A stretch of DNA of 64,000 nt from Pectinophora gossypiella (GCF_024362695.1 NC_065419.1:1240678-1304677); one strand, 5' to 3'; counted from the stretch's first letter, positions 31,012-42,360 are shown. The notes: generated from the sequence alone by a model not told the origin. Translations and numbers: made by a program.

Positions 31012-31117
31012 ACCGTAAGGCTTTAACGAGTAAGGGAGTGCGCGCGGACAGTATGTCTCGCTCGCACGGGGTATGGCGGCACAAAGTAAAAAAACAAAAT
31101 TTTTGTATGAAGTGTCC
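31012..31117 (-). repeat. Dispersed single unit of the 23.6-kb minisatellite
   Basis: On the minus strand TTTGTGCCGCCATACC, GTGCGAGCGAGACATACTGT and CACTCCCTTACTCG follow the order of the last array unit, with many substitutions. This suggests an interspersed element that was later amplified at 23.6 kb. Confidence 0.55.
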
Positions 31118-31731
31118 GGGCTGCGTCAAGAGAAAATTTAGAGACAGCTTCGACAGACTCACATAGCTGTTAGATTAAATAATCAAATCTAATCGGCTCA
31201 TTAGCATCTCATTGCCCAATACATACATAATCTACGTTAGAGGGGACATAGTGTCCTAGTCGGTTTTTACGACACACTTGGTGCAAAGGGGCTGACGGAT
31301 CCCCTGAAGCTAAGCAATTGCCGTCGCCCATAGACACCCGCAATACTAGAGAGGTCACAAGTGTGTTATTAGCTTTTCAGAAAAGAAGAGACGTTTAGTA
31401 GAGAATTGCCACTAGAAGAAGTTTTCCGAACTAATAGTAGTCAATTTAGAATATTACCAGCCGTTACATTCACGTCGGCACATCGCAAATGTGTGATCGC
31501 GAGCCGAGCTCGATGCGAGGCGCAATTTTTCCTATCATCCAGTAACATTTCCCTTTGCTTAGGGCTGGCAATTTTATTATCTGCAGACTTAGTCAAGTGG
31601 CACAATCAGAAGGAATCGTTTATTATTAAAGGACGCTGCACAGCATAAAGCACAATATTACAGACACACAGAAAAATATGTACTTTACATAAACAAAATA
31701 TGCAACAACCTATGACGATTAAAATAATTAG
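31118..31731. other. No recognised feature
   Basis: An 80-codon frame (31406-31648) has no recognisable domain. Confidence 0.3.
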
Positions 31732-31744
31732 GAAAAACGACAGT

Positions 31745-31983
31745 TTGTTTTTTGATGTGACTTGGTGTGGATTTGTCGCAAAGGGGGAGCGCTAAGGGCT
31801 CTTACCGGAGTACAAAATTTAGGATAACAGCAACTGAAGGTTGGTCCAACTGGACGCGAAACTTCGCTCAGGGCGACGTCTGAAAAGATTAAATTTGAAG
31901 AATTAATCGACCCTATTAAGCCGATAGCGATAAGCGCTGAATGAGGGAAATCGATAGGGGGGGGATCGGTATAGGAATCCTGA
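31745..31983 (-). mobile_element. Rep-D copy with imperfect TSD
   Basis: TTTTGATGTGACTTGGTGTG, GATAAGCGCTGAATGAGGGA and a C-poor 5' end. Flanks GAAAAACGACAGT (31732-31744) and GAAAAACGATAGT (31984-31996) form a 13-bp TSD with one mismatch. Confidence 0.7.
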
Positions 31984-32396
31984 GAAAAACGATAGTGACG
32001 GTGATAAAAATATATGGTATTTACATGATGATTTAATAAGATGAAAGTGATTTGTGTGAGAAAGAATTGGGATTTTTTCTTCACTTTTTTTAATGTTGGC
32101 AACCCTGCCCCTTCGGTTAGATTCGACCAAAACCAGTTCCGGGCACGTCAATCAGGACTTTCCCGCCATTTCTCACTGACACTTACCGGAAGCAGGGAAC
32201 TTTTTAAAATGCAACACCCAATGTAAATCGACAAGCGACGATGTCGATGAATTAGAGGGGTCAAAAAAGTATTTTTTAGGGCACAGTAGGAAAAAATATA
32301 ATTTTTTTTTGGCTTCTAAAAAGGTCTATTCGATATTTGATTTCCCATATGACTTAAGCTCACAATTGGTCTTCCATCCATCCAACTCAAGATGAT

Positions 32397-32480
32397 CTAA
32401 GTACACACTCCTCACCGAGCTTGCTGTTAGACCAACGTGATAGATGGTAAGCTGTATCGCCGTCTATAATGCATTTGATT
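32397..32480 (-). repeat. SINE-E fragment
   Basis: CCTCACCGAGCTTGCTGTTA, GACCAACGTGATAGATGG and TATCGCCGTCTATAATG. Confidence 0.7.
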
Positions 32481-32624
32481 TCCATAACTGTATAATAGTC
32501 ACGCCCATATTCCGATCGAGGTGAGCAGCGTTACAATTCATCTACAAGACAACCTGTAGCCGGTTGCGAGATGTTTCGATTTTTTTTATGAGTAGTTTAA
32601 GATTCTACTTTTAGTTTAGGTAGT

Positions 32625-32868
32625 CACCGGGTCTTGTGGTACACCGGCTTGCTTCTCAATCGGGGAGCGCCGGTTCGAATCCCGATACTGGACTTGCATC
32701 ATTAAGTATTAACTAACACAGTTGGCTCAACCATTATAGACGGCGATACGGCTCAGTACCTATCGCGTTGGTCTAACAGAAAGCTCGGTGAGTTGTGAGT
32801 ACTTAGATCATCTTGCATGTATATCTCTACTACCCCCATTGGGATAAAACGTGGGCTTATATTATGTT
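32625..32868 (+). mobile_element. SINE-E with tRNA-like head
   Basis: The head GGTCTTGTGGTACACCGG, CTTGCTTCTCAATCGGGGAG and B box CGGTTCGAATCCCG is followed by ACTAACACAGTTGGCTCAAC, AAAGCTCGGTGAGTTGTG and TGGGCTTATATTATG. This is the most complete copy and shows that the family is tRNA-derived. Confidence 0.78.
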
Positions 32869-32871
32869 CAT

Positions 32872-33112
32872 CATCACCAGACCATTAACGTCCCCACTGC
32901 TGGGGCACGCGCCTTCTCTATGGATGGATAGGGAGATCGGGCCTTAAACCACCACGCGGGTCCAGTGCGGATTGGTGGTTATTAACGACTGCTAATGCAG
33001 CCGGGACCAACGGCGGAACGTGCCTTCCGAAGCACGGAGGAGCTCGAGATGAAAACTGATTTTTTGTGGTCACCCATCCTATGACAGGCCTTTGCGAAAG
33101 TTGCGAAAGTAT
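32872..33112 (-). repeat. SINE-A, 5'-truncated
   Basis: The plus strand reads from the 3' tail (CATTAACGTCCCCACTGCTG) through the core complement (GTGCCTTCCGAAGCACGGAG) to CTTTGCGAAAGTTGCGAAAG in the 5S-like part, where it stops. Confidence 0.85.
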
Positions 33113-33485
33113 ATTTATGTTAAGGGGATTTTTTTTTCTTTTAAAACGTTGAGGGCAACATTGTTTTTCATTCCAATATTTTCGTTCCAGTATTTTCTTT
33201 CATCCAATGTTTGCTTTTAAAAACGGCGCGTCATTTATTTTAATTTTGCTGTCAATATTCCTTGTAAATAGGGTGCGTTCACACACTTTACCGCACATTG
33301 TGTGTTGACGTGTTATTCCGGTGATACCGATACCTTTTGATATTACGATAAACATGCAAGCGATGAAATTTAATAGCTTTTCGATTTGCTTTTAGGGGGT
33401 TTGTTTGTGGTTGTGATCTTCGACAACATCTTAGACAACATGGAAATATAAATAGCTACCTATATAACTTTCAACAGATATTGCC

Positions 33486-33612
33486 AGGTTGCCTGGCAGA
33501 AATTGCTATTTAGCAATAATGCCGCCTATTGTACTTATGTTTTTATTCGTATGTTTATGTCCTTTGTATATGTCGTTGTGCAATAAAGTATTATTGATTG
33601 ATTGATTGGGAT
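33486..33612 (+). repeat. Rep-T with (ATTG)n tail
   Basis: AGGTTGCCTGGCAGAAATTG, GCCGCCTATTGTACTTATG, GTGCAATAAAGTATTATTG and then (ATTG)n; a LINE 3' end. Confidence 0.7.
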
Positions 33613-34090
33613 ATTGTAATGATTGTTTCGTTTTTAAGAAATAAACTTATATTAAATACTAGTTAGTTTATTACTAGTTATTAATCCACACTAATAAAAC
33701 ATTAATATTATTTAAATAAAATAAACTGATTTAAAAAAAACTTTGTATGGAGATAGTTAACCTAGAGTTCTTATGTAAGGGGATGGAAAGGGGATAGAAA
33801 AAAGTGTCGCGGGTGAAAAGCTTGTAGCTAGTATCCCATATATTAAAGAAACACAATAAACCTCATAATACACAATATACCTCACAATAGACCTCTGTAA
33901 AAACATCAGGAATGCAATAAATATCTTTTCTTAAATCGAGAAAAATATAAATCGAAAAAAAAATATAAAAAAATATATATAAAATAAAAATATAAATATA
34001 TATGTATCGAGTCAATATTGTATGGAAACCGTTGCCGTCACTAGTTTGACGTCTGTGATGCCCAAAATTAGGCAAAAATCTACGGATTTT
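33613..34090. other. No gene; A/T-rich low-complexity run
   Basis: 33950-34005 is an irregular (TA/A)-rich run. No gene. Confidence 0.4.
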
Positions 34091-34204
34091 AGACACAAAT
34101 TGTATTGGCTTTTGACTTTAGTATGTTTTTGACATTTAATTTGGTTGGGTTTTTTCGGCGACTATGAATAGAAAAGAAAATACGACATTCCCTGTTCTGT
34201 GGTT
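34091..34204 (+). repeat. Direct duplication, copy 1
   Basis: About 113 bp from GACACAAATTGTATTGGC through ATTTAATTTGGTTGGG to TTCTGTGGTT recurs at 35195-35307 with only a few differences. Both copies follow TA-rich runs. Confidence 0.75.
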
Positions 34205-34634
34205 TATCGTATTAAAGACTTTTGTTTCTGACCTTTTTCATATTTTTTTCTTCAAATACGGCTCAGTTTAGGCACTTCACGCATAAGTAAATTCACGAAA
34301 AAGTACCTATATGAACCAAACAAGATAGACAAAAAACTCAATACGAGCTTTTTTAAACTTGCACGAAATAACTACGAAATGTAATTTAAACTTGTGTAAC
34401 AAACTTGCACAATACGAATCGACATTTTCTTAGAAAAATCTACTTGCAACCGAAAAGCGGGAAACGGAAACACGTTCGGAATTCGAAGCGGGCGCGCTAA
34501 TTCGTGCGCGGCGAGATGAAAGGCTTAGACGGGCCAATTACGTCGAGGCGTGTGCGCAACCGAACGGACGCTCTAGTTAGAATTACCTGGTTATATTAAA
34601 GGGGCGAAAGCGTTTTGTTTATCAATTATACCAG
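34205..34634. other. No recognised feature
   Basis: A GC-richer patch around 34440-34570 has CpG dinucleotides but no frame or known motif. Confidence 0.3.
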
Positions 34635-34791
34635 AGGGGTTAAAATGGCCACATCGAAGCAATTCATCTAAAAAAGCAGTAGTGCAATTTGACATTTGCG
34701 CATATAAAAGTAAGTGCGCAATGCAAACAAATGCCAAATAGCAGTATTGCTTTCTTAGATGAATTGCTTCGATGTGGCCATTTTACCCCCC
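34635..34791. repeat. MITE2, best-preserved copy
   Basis: Arms of about 55 bp: GGGGTTAAAATGGCCACATC and AAGCAATTCATCTAAAAAAG on the left, with their complement ending CCATTTTACCCCCC on the right. Confidence 0.85.
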
Positions 34792-34795
34792 AGAT

Positions 34796-34885
34796 CTTAC
34801 ATACATAAGCTCACGCCTATTTCCCATCGCGATAAGCAAAAACTTCACTATGGGATTCCATTTGCTTCGATTCTGACATACTTCT
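34796..34885 (+). repeat. Rep-I fragment
   Basis: TTACATACATAAGCTCACGC, CTATTTCCCATCGCGATAAG and CATTTGCTTCGATTCTGACA. Confidence 0.65.
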
Positions 34886-34889
34886 CTTA

Positions 34890-35026
34890 CCTCCTACAAT
34901 CAATCAATCAATCAATAATACTTTATTGCACAACAACATATACAAAGGACATAAACATACGAATAAAACATAAGCACAATAGGCGGCCTTATTGCTAAAC
35001 AGCAATTTCTGCCAGGCAACCTTAGG
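34890..35026 (-). repeat. Rep-T with (ATTG)n tail
   Basis: Complement of the 33.49-kb copy: AATCAATCAATCAATC at the left, then TACTTTATTGCACAACA and GCCTTATTGCTAAACAGC. It closely matches that copy. Confidence 0.75.
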
Positions 35027-35154
35027 GTGAAAGAAGATTATTCATTGGAGCACGGGCTGGTGCAATAAACATATAATGATACATAACAAAAAAATAAAAA
35101 TATGAATAATAAATAATATATACTTATCTAAAGAAATTATATAAAAAATACAAT

Positions 35155-35186
<32 letters not shown>

Positions 35187-35187
35187 C
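35155..35187. repeat. (TA)n microsatellite
   Basis: Near-pure TA run just before duplication copy 2. Confidence 0.8.
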
Positions 35188-35194
35188 ACAAATT

Positions 35195-35307
35195 GACACA
35201 AATTGTATTGGCTTTTAACTTTAGTATGTTTTTGACATTTAATTTGGTTGGGTTTTTTCGGCGACTATGAATAGAAAAGAAAAAACGACATTCCCAGTTC
35301 TGTGGTT
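35195..35307 (+). repeat. Direct duplication, copy 2
   Basis: Second copy of 34091-34204, about 1.1 kb downstream in the same orientation. The spacer contains MITE2, Rep-I and Rep-T. Confidence 0.75.
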
Positions 35308-35344
35308 GTATTATAAACATACACACATATATACAATTTCAGTT

Positions 35345-35436
35345 CCATACAATTTCAAAATTCCACTTGATATCAACTCAGAATTATCGCCTGAATCATG
35401 CCCCTCAGTATTCGTTAACTGTGTCACTAACAGCCA
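35345..35436. repeat. MITE1 right half
   Basis: AATTCCACTTGATATCAACT and CCCTCAGTATTCGTTAAC, ending near GTCACTAACAGCCA. The left half is absent. Confidence 0.7.
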
Positions 35437-35694
35437 TACGTACCTTTACGTACTTGTACGTTACCCTCAAAGTTTTCAATGTTACATTCCTTTCAATATA
35501 TCCCGCTCATAGTCTATGCCTTCCCCCATCAAGTTAGGAGCAAAACCGTCGGCTGTGTATTATTAATGGTGGGTATTGTGCAATGAGTGTTTGGAATATA
35601 TTTAGTGCTACCGAGTACAATGGACTATTAATTATGGCTTATGACGTCACTGGTTGATTGAAAAATTTACTTCTAAAGCTGTACGATGCTTACA

Positions 35695-35800
35695 CATAAG
35701 TACACGTCAATTTCCCGTTGCCGTAGGCAGATACCACTGCACACCACCTTCGCTTCTTCCATTCTCATAAAAGACTTCATGCATGCTCTCCGGTTTAGAG
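35695..35800 (+). repeat. Rep-I fragment
   Basis: CACGTCAATTTCCCGTTGCC, CACCTTCGCTTCTTCCATTC and GCTCTCCGGTTTAGAGTAG. Confidence 0.6.
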
Positions 35801-35880
35801 TAGTCATGAGCAATATAATGTACTCACTTTAGGACTCTGTCGCACTAACATATTTGACATTTAGTGAGACACTGTTATGC
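35801..35880. repeat. MITE4 left part
   Basis: GTCATGAGCAATATAATGTA, CTTTAGGACTCTGTCGCACT and ATTTGACATTTAGTGAGACA match 52315-52385. The right end is missing. Confidence 0.65.
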
Positions 35881-35885
35881 CTTGT

Positions 35886-36904
35886 AAAAATTATGACAAA
35901 ACACTATTATTCTAAAAAATAATTATGAATACTTATTTATATGCGAAACCAATTTATACCAACAAATTTTAGTCCAAAAATAAGTTATACCTAAGAAATC
36001 AGTATTCCTAAATGTTATTATGGGAAAGTACTATTATGCTAAAAAACGTTATGCATAAAGGATTATGATAATTAAAATTATGACAAAAACATTTATGCAT
36101 TTTAAGAGAATCCCGTCCCGGTTCTACTTCATGTCTCTGAAAAAAATTGCTGCAATAAGGCCACCATTTGTGTTGTAATGTTTCTTGTGTATGAGTGCAA
36201 TAACTTAAAAGCTTATCTATTAATGTCATGATATCTTTTCTACCTTTATCTTTCCTTACCTTTTAAACTTAACGGTTGAACACCATCCGTCACTCCCGCC
36301 ACATTAGCACCACTAGTTATGGCCCTCAGGAGGGTTTAAAAATATCTTTTATTACTACCCTCAGCTTTAAAGTTGTCGCTTTTGATATATCAACTCCCGC
36401 GCCGCTCAAATACTGTTTAGATGAAACGTGTTAAGTGTTTCTCGTTTAGTTAGCTGTGACTTTTGAAATGTGTTTCGGTAATTTTTAAAGCGAATGCTTT
36501 TTAGTATAAAATTGAAATTAAAAACAAATGCTAGGCTATTTTACAACTTAGTCAAATGAGACACTTTTTATGGAAAGTCAAAAAGAAGTTCGTCAAATCG
36601 ATTAAAGTATTGATATAATCTCGTGTGACGTCATTGACAATAAAACCGGAACTATCGTACTCATTGTTACTTAATTCGTAATTAAAATTCGAAAATAAGA
36701 CCGAAAGAACAATTTGATTGAGTTTTGATCATGTTTGAGACTGGCTTCTAGTTTGACATTAGCATTCTATAATTTAAGTATCTTTGACCCAGTTAATTAC
36801 CAGGAAGTATATAATTATTTTTGTTGTAAAAGTTTGGTAAAAGCATGAAAAAGATACCTAGCTCGGCCGCTGGTGGGAGCGGAGAGTTGCCGCTCTATAT
36901 GAAG
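35886..36904. other. No recognised feature
   Basis: Repeated TTATGA/TATTAT motifs around 35870-36070 are AT-biased but not tandem. No frame of note. Confidence 0.35.
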
Positions 36905-37155
36905 TATTAATCCTTCATCATCATCATCAGCCCATTAACTGCTGGGGCACGGGCCTTCGGGATAGGGAGATCGGGCCTTAAACCATCACGCGGGCCCAGT
37001 GCGAATTGATGGTTATTAACGACTGCTAATGCAGCCGGGACCAACGGCTTAACGTGCCTTCCGAAGCACGCAGGAGCTCGAGATGAAAACTTTTTTTTTA
37101 TGTGGTCACCCATCCTATGACCGGCCTATGCGAAAGTTGCTTAACTTTTATTCTA
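36905..37155 (-). repeat. SINE-A, 5'-truncated
   Basis: Reads from (GAT)n and CCCATTAACTGCTGGGGC through TGCCTTCCGAAGCACGCAGG to GCGAAAGTTGCTTAAC. Confidence 0.85.
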
Positions 37156-37509
37156 TGTCAATAAATTATTCTATATTCTATGACTTAGGCACACAAACAT
37201 TATAAGATACGGAACTTTAGAAAATACGCAATTACATCTTTAGTACCATATCCTGTAACAAAACAGAGATTTCATATTATAATAAATTCAGTTTTTGATT
37301 AATTAGTTCATGTTATCTAAGTTACCGAGTGCAACAACTTGACCTCTAAACGATAACTTACTCTAATGACATTATGATAAAGCTAAATATACCGTTAACT
37401 TCTGTTTACGTTTACAAAATATATCACTATTATACGCCAGTGACTTCTTCCACCACAACTTCAAGTCCAAATGGACTTTAGTTATAATGTTACTAAATAT
37501 TACACATAT

Positions 37510-37560
37510 ATACATACATAAACTCACGCCTACTTCCCAAAGGGGTAAGCAGAGACTAAG
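37510..37560 (+). repeat. Rep-I 5' scrap
   Basis: CATAAACTCACGCCTACTTC and GGGGTAAGCAGAGACTAAG. Confidence 0.6.
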
Positions 37561-37589
37561 TATTACAGTAAAAATAAACGTTTAATACC

Positions 37590-37690
37590 CAAAACCCGAC
37601 GACGTGGCTACGTTTATTTAGTTCATCTTGCGATGAATGTACCTCTGACTACCCTGATTGGGATTTAGTCATAAGCTTATGCATTTGTAT
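37590..37690 (+). repeat. SINE-E 3' scrap
   Basis: TTCATCTTGCGATGAATGTA, ACCCTGATTGGGATTTAGTC and ATAAGCTTATGCA. Confidence 0.6.
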
Positions 37691-38007
37691 GTAAAACGCT
37701 CTAAAAGTATGACACAAGTAAAAATGTATCTGGAATTCTTCCGAATAGTGGATAGCCGTGATCGTATGCCGTCGTAAGCAAACTTTTAGGACAGATTGAC
37801 ATACGACCATCAATCAACTTACGGAATAGTGTAAGTTCAAAATAGTTTCCGGAATTTCGAAGTTAGGGCATAGAATATGGAATAATACTACGTATAGAAT
37901 GACAACTCTTCGCTCCTCACCAGCGGCTCAGTTATGTACACGTCACCCCCCTGCCCCCGATCTTAAGGTTTCTAGTACGCGCGTGTAAGATAACCTCAAT
38001 GTGAAGT

Positions 38008-38229
38008 CATCATCATCAGCCGTACGAGGTCGTACAAGGATCTCCACGACGATCGGTCCTGCGCTGCCCGCATGCAGCGGCTTCCCGCGACCTTCACCAG
38101 ATCGTCGGTCCACCTTGTAGGGGGCCTACCCACTGAGCGTCGTCCGACACGTGGTCGCCATTCTAGAACCGTTCCGGCCCAGCGGCCATCGGTTCTCCTC
38201 GCTATGTGTCCTGCCCACTGCCACGTCAG
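38008..38229 (-). pseudogene. 3' end of an RTE-like LINE, 11-bp TSD, (GAT)n tail
   Basis: The minus-strand frame reads GHIARRTDGRWAGTVLEWRP, then GRPPTRWTDDLVKVAG and AAQDRSSWRSL. This is the characteristic C-terminal region of endonuclease-reverse transcriptases of RTE-like LINEs. The usual E-A-Y-x-Q-Q-W end is replaced by YDLVRL, then (ATG)n. CAATGTGAAGT at 37997-38007 and 38230-38240 is the TSD, so the 222-bp copy was 5'-truncated on insertion. Confidence 0.85.
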
Positions 38230-38240
38230 CAATGTGAAGT

Positions 38241-39019
38241 GTTTGTGTAAAATGATTATTTTTGTATGTAGTGTCCGGGGTGTGGTTGTGGTCAAAAACA
38301 AATCCAGTCCATTAGGGACCGTTTTTACGGATGGGGCAAAGGTAAGGCAACAAATAGTCAAACCTGCTATAGAAGAACATTATTCAAATTGCACAATAAC
38401 ATGTCACAAGCAAGCGTAATAATATGACATACGACATACAAGAATTACCTAAGTTATGGAGTGATATATTTCAGAAAACACATTAGAGGAGTAGTTTCAT
38501 ACAAACTTCATACAGTTAAAACATTATTCCGCTACCACCGACAGTAAGGAATAGTATACAAACAATTTAGAAGTGTGCCATAAATTTTACAATACATAGC
38601 CTTAAAAATCCAGAAACGAAAATATGTAGCGGTATTTTCAAGTTCCAGTATTAATTCTCAACGTCTGGAAAGTTGGACGGTTCGCACTTTTACTGGAATT
38701 CAAGTTTCACCGCAGCCCTGCCTGTCTCTTTTGTGGGATTAATAAAAAAGTTGCGACTAGTTGCTCTTTAGGGTTCAATAAACCGACGTTTTGTGAATTG
38801 GACGTTTTTGTGTAAAATTTACTACACAAGTGATGGTAACTTTTGACAAGTTCAGGTATTTTGCGGAAAGACAATTGGCTACTAGAAAATTACAAACGTT
38901 TATTTTATACCTCTTAAAATATTTTATTTTCTCGAAAAAAACGTAACATAATATAAAACTCATTTTTCTTAATTTCAAATTTTGCGCGAAAACGGTTGTC
39001 ACGTGACATTGCGCCCAGA
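38241..39019. other. No gene; minisatellite-related scrap
   Basis: 38262-38290 (TGTATGTAGTGTCCGGGGTG) resembles the edge of the 23.6-kb minisatellite unit. Otherwise unique-looking. Confidence 0.35.
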
Positions 39020-39110
39020 GACGTCACATTTCAATAAACAAAGAAACTGTCAAATAGTATAACTTGAAACCTGACAGATAGTTGCTGTTTATTTAGTGAA
39101 ATGTGACGTC
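39020..39110. repeat. MITE7, short foldback
   Basis: GACGTCACATTTCA at the left is mirrored exactly by TGAAATGTGACGTC at the right. The match continues imperfectly inwards (AAACTGTCA against TGACAG). Confidence 0.55.
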
Positions 39111-39644
39111 ACACGAAGCTAAAACATGGCCGGCCGTGTTTCGAGTCTTGTAGTAAACATTTAAAAAATCCACATTCTTATTTTGTAAAAATAAAATATA
39201 TAAAAACGATCTTAATAACAAAAACTATACGACATATTTTATTGTTACAACTGTCAAGTAGCTATATGATATAGGTATGGCCCTTGACCACAAGATTCAA
39301 CATCACAAGTACGAATTACAAACGTGAGCTTTTATTTATCTACAGTAAAGAACTTATACAGAAGTAGATTTTCATAAAAGCAAAATTGTAGCCAAAATAG
39401 TTTGGCATTCAAAATAGTAACTAACTTAAAATCAATTCTAAAGTTACTATTTCCAATTCAAACTGTTGTCAAAATTGTCGCCCCTTATCTTGTAGTAATG
39501 CAATTGTCCTGTACAGAATTAAACAGGGGGCCAAGTGTTGTCACGGTTGCGAACTTCGCAGACGGAAACTGTATACATACTTAGATACCATAAGGATTTG
39601 GATTTCAGTATTGAGTCTCTATTTTCAGGAGAATCATCGATTTC
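39111..39644. other. No recognised feature
   Basis: AT-rich, with no frame of note. Confidence 0.3.
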
Positions 39645-39875
39645 CTGGGTGAGTGACATCGTAACGAATACTAAGAGGGATGATTTACACCACGATTCTG
39701 AGTTAATATCAATTGGAATTTCCTGTCGGAAAAGTCATGCACATTTTAGTACTTTTTCAAATTATTTTCAGTTATATCCTTTGCGACGGAAAATTCCACT
39801 TGATATCAACTCAGAATCAAGGTCTGAATCATCCCTCAAAGTTTTCGTTAGGATGTCACTAGCATCCTGTATATG
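39645..39875. repeat. MITE1, near complete
   Basis: GAGTGACATCGTAACGAATA on the left and GGATGTCACTAGCATCCTG on the right, with both GGAATTTCCTGTCG and CGACGGAAAATTCC arms present. Confidence 0.8.
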
Positions 39876-40045
39876 TTTAACGTAACGTGGTTTCCAGGCC
39901 ATAATGGCAATAGGCTCCCCCCTATTACACGATAGACAAGACAGACAGTGTAGAGACTGTGTTGTGGATTTCGTTATAAATTGTTTTTAAAATTTACACA
40001 GTCATCTTTTGATTAATTTTGTTTAATGTTAAGTACTTATCTTTT

Positions 40046-40336
40046 GGAGGAGCTCGGTGGCGCAGCGGTTAACGCGCTTGGCCTGTGATTGTTGAAGTTA
40101 AGCAACTTTCGCAAAGGCCGGTCATAGGATGGGTGACCACAAAAAAAAGTCTTCATCTCGAGCTCCTCCGTGCTTCGGAAGGCACGTTAAGCCGTTGGTC
40201 CCGGCTGCATTAGCAGTCGTTAATAACCATCAATCCGCACTGGGCCCGCGTGATGGTTTAAGGCCCGATCTCCCTATCCATCCATAGGGAAGGCCCGTGC
40301 CCCAGCAGTGGGGACGTTAATGGGCCGATGATGATG
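40046..40336 (+). mobile_element. SINE-A, full length with 11-bp TSD
   Basis: GGAGGAGCTCGGTGGCGCAG at the start, then GAAGTTAAGCAAC, GGATGGGTGACCAC, core and tail CCCAGCAGTGGGGACG plus (GAT)n. TSD ACTTATCTTTT at 40035-40045 and 40337-40347. Confidence 0.92.
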
Positions 40337-40605
40337 ACTTATCTTTTTATTATTTTTTGTATTTCTGGCTTAATTTAGTTTCTTGTTATTTTTGCTTGTT
40401 TTTGCTATTCCCTCCTGGGTCCATATGTGGTACTATAATATGTATAACAACTGTGACTACCATATTATGGTGTGCAATAAATACTTTGACTTTGACACGG
40501 GGCTTAAGTATAACTTGTGATAAGTGCGCATACACTGCTGCCTACTCCTTTGGTGTTACACGCGTGTCGCTATGTGTGTTGCAATATAGTTTTCTATCTA
40601 TCTAC

Positions 40606-40850
40606 TCAGCCTGTATCCACCCACTGCTGGGTACATGCTTCCTCTCTTTCACGCCATCCTTTACGATCTTGTACAAGTCTCATCCATTGCTTTCCGGCAT
40701 AACTCACAATGTCATCCGACCACCGGGCTGGTGGTCTGCCTCGATACCGCATACCATCCCTTGGCCACCATTCAGTAACAGCCTTAGTCCATCTGTTGTC
40801 TTCCCGTCTTGCCAAGTGTCTTGCCCATCTCCACTTAACGAACGAGTTTT
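40606..40850 (-). pseudogene. C-terminal end of an RTE-like LINE
   Basis: The minus strand reads KWRWARHLARREDNRWTKAV, then RYRGRPPARWSDDIVSYAG, QDRKGWRE and CTQQWVDTG with stop at 40606-40608. After the stop comes GGCTGAGTAGATAGATAG. It is the same protein end as at 38.0 and 50.5 kb but a different subfamily. The frame is open throughout, so it may be a younger copy. No TSD found. Confidence 0.82.
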
Positions 40851-41092
40851 AACGAATTAAAATTGACACTATATTTGTCCCGCTTTCCAAACTCTCTGTC
40901 CCACTCTTTCAAATATCGGCACCCCCAACTCAAGCAATGTAAAACTTTAAGTACCTATGTGAAATTTTGTAATATACTTACAAACTCTGATTTAAACTTT
41001 CGAATTCTCAACTTTTCGTAAAGTGAATCTCATTAGCGAATAAATATTTATTTAGTAGGAAGAGTTATTAATGTTAAATGATTTTAAATTCA

Positions 41093-41390
41093 TACATACA
41101 TACATAACATACATAAACTCACGCCCGTAATCCCTAATGGGGTGGGCAGAGCCACAAGTAATCAAAGACAACTTGCAGCCACTGTTGATACGATGTCGTA
41201 AGCTGGATATGATGAACCTTATGGTGATAAGGGATCAGCCTATCGCCCATAACATTAGTCCATCATGTAAGAGGACTCAATCCCTCTGTCGGTTTTTACG
41301 ACATGCCCGGGAAGACAAGCAGCTGAACGTTTTCTGTGTTTTTTATTTGCTCCCAGAACAGCATAGAAACAAGCATCAGCAGCATTTTAA
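41093..41390 (+). repeat. Rep-H, best copy
   Basis: Starts with a (CATA)n run and AAACTCACGCCCGTAATCCC, runs through GATGAACCTTATGGTGATAA and CTCTGTCGGTTTTTACGACA to CCCAGAACAGCATAGAAAC. It encodes nothing recognisable. Confidence 0.75.
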
Positions 41391-41439
41391 ATTCAGTTCT
41401 CATCTATCTACAATGTTCTTATTATCCGGTTGAGCTTAT

Positions 41440-41515
41440 TAGCGAGCCGGGATTCGAACCTATGTCGCTACAATGAAGGCCACCCGTCCTCCGAACTGGG
41501 CTATCACGGATTTGT
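41440..41515 (-). repeat. tRNA-like SINE head
   Basis: On the minus strand CCGTGATAGCCCAGTTCGGA (A-box-like) and GGTTCGAATCCCGG (B box). No CCA end or full cloverleaf, so it is more likely the head of a SINE than a tRNA. Confidence 0.55.
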
Positions 41516-41698
41516 AATTACGTTATTACTTTTAATCCTCTTAAAAGCGTTAGATTTGGTCTATCGATTCCAGCTATCCATCTTGATCACGTGGGCTTCG
41601 TGGAACCAATAAAATAAACGACAAAAAACAATGGTTTCCAGCAGAACTAATACAGTCCTCGCTGACCAGTGATATCTATATCTGGATGTGGATGTGAG

Positions 41699-41728
41699 TG
41701 TGTGTGTGTGTGTGTGGGGGGGGGGGGA
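41699..41728. repeat. (TG)n followed by G13
   Basis: Simple repeat; the G-run could form a G-rich structure but there is no context for a function. Confidence 0.85.
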
Positions 41729-41799
41729 CTAATTTATGTTTTCTGCATAGGCTGTACAGATCCGCCACAGTGTAACCGGACAAAAGACATACTTCTTCT

Positions 41800-41870
41800 T
41801 CTGTCGTGCAAATTATGAAGTGGATTACCAACCTCATCAACCCTAGTGTCAGGGTTAAAGCATGCAGATT
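41800..41870 (-). repeat. SINE-B 3' scrap
   Basis: CTTCTTCTGTCGTGCAAATT and CATCAACCCTAGTGTCAGGG. Confidence 0.65.
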
Positions 41871-42144
41871 ATCTATAGTCCCGGCATATCACACAAAAAA
41901 AAAATTAGTATTGTGCAATAACGATATTTATTAATTTGTTTTGGAGGGATCGTGATGGGAATGTAATTTAATGTGAAATAAATTAAGTGTGGTGACTTGT
42001 GAAGTTAACTGTGAATTTTCTGTACGAGCGAACATTAGTATTTATTTTATTGTAATCTGTTCTCATGTAAGTGACTTATTTCGTGTCTTAATGAGAATAA
42101 AGAATCTTTGAACCTATTAATGCGAATAATCACTATGTTATGAA

Positions 42145-42262
42145 TATTAACTCCTCCACCAACCCGCAATGGAGCAGCGTGGTGGAGTATGCTCCATACC
42201 CCCTCCGGTTGATTGAGGGGAGGCCTGTGCCCAGCAGTAGGACGTATATAGGCAGTTTATGT
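42145..42262 (+). repeat. SINE-C 3' part
   Basis: CTCCACCAACCCGCAATGGA, TGGAGTATGCTCCATACCCC and GGCCTGTGCCCAGCAGTAGG; close to consensus. Confidence 0.8.
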
Positions 42263-42269
42263 TATTTTT

Positions 42270-42360
42270 AAAATTACATTTTATCATTCCTGACATACAT
42301 CTCTTGCTTCCTCTACATTCATCAATAAACTCATGCACACACGCCGGTTCAGAGTAGATC
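42270..42360 (+). repeat. Rep-I 3' fragment
   Basis: CCTGACATACATCTCTTGCT and CACACACGCCGGTTCAGAGT. Confidence 0.55.

Noticed and set aside
39535..39885. 116-codon plus-strand frame
   Set aside because: Covers MITE1 and does not persist in other MITE1 copies.
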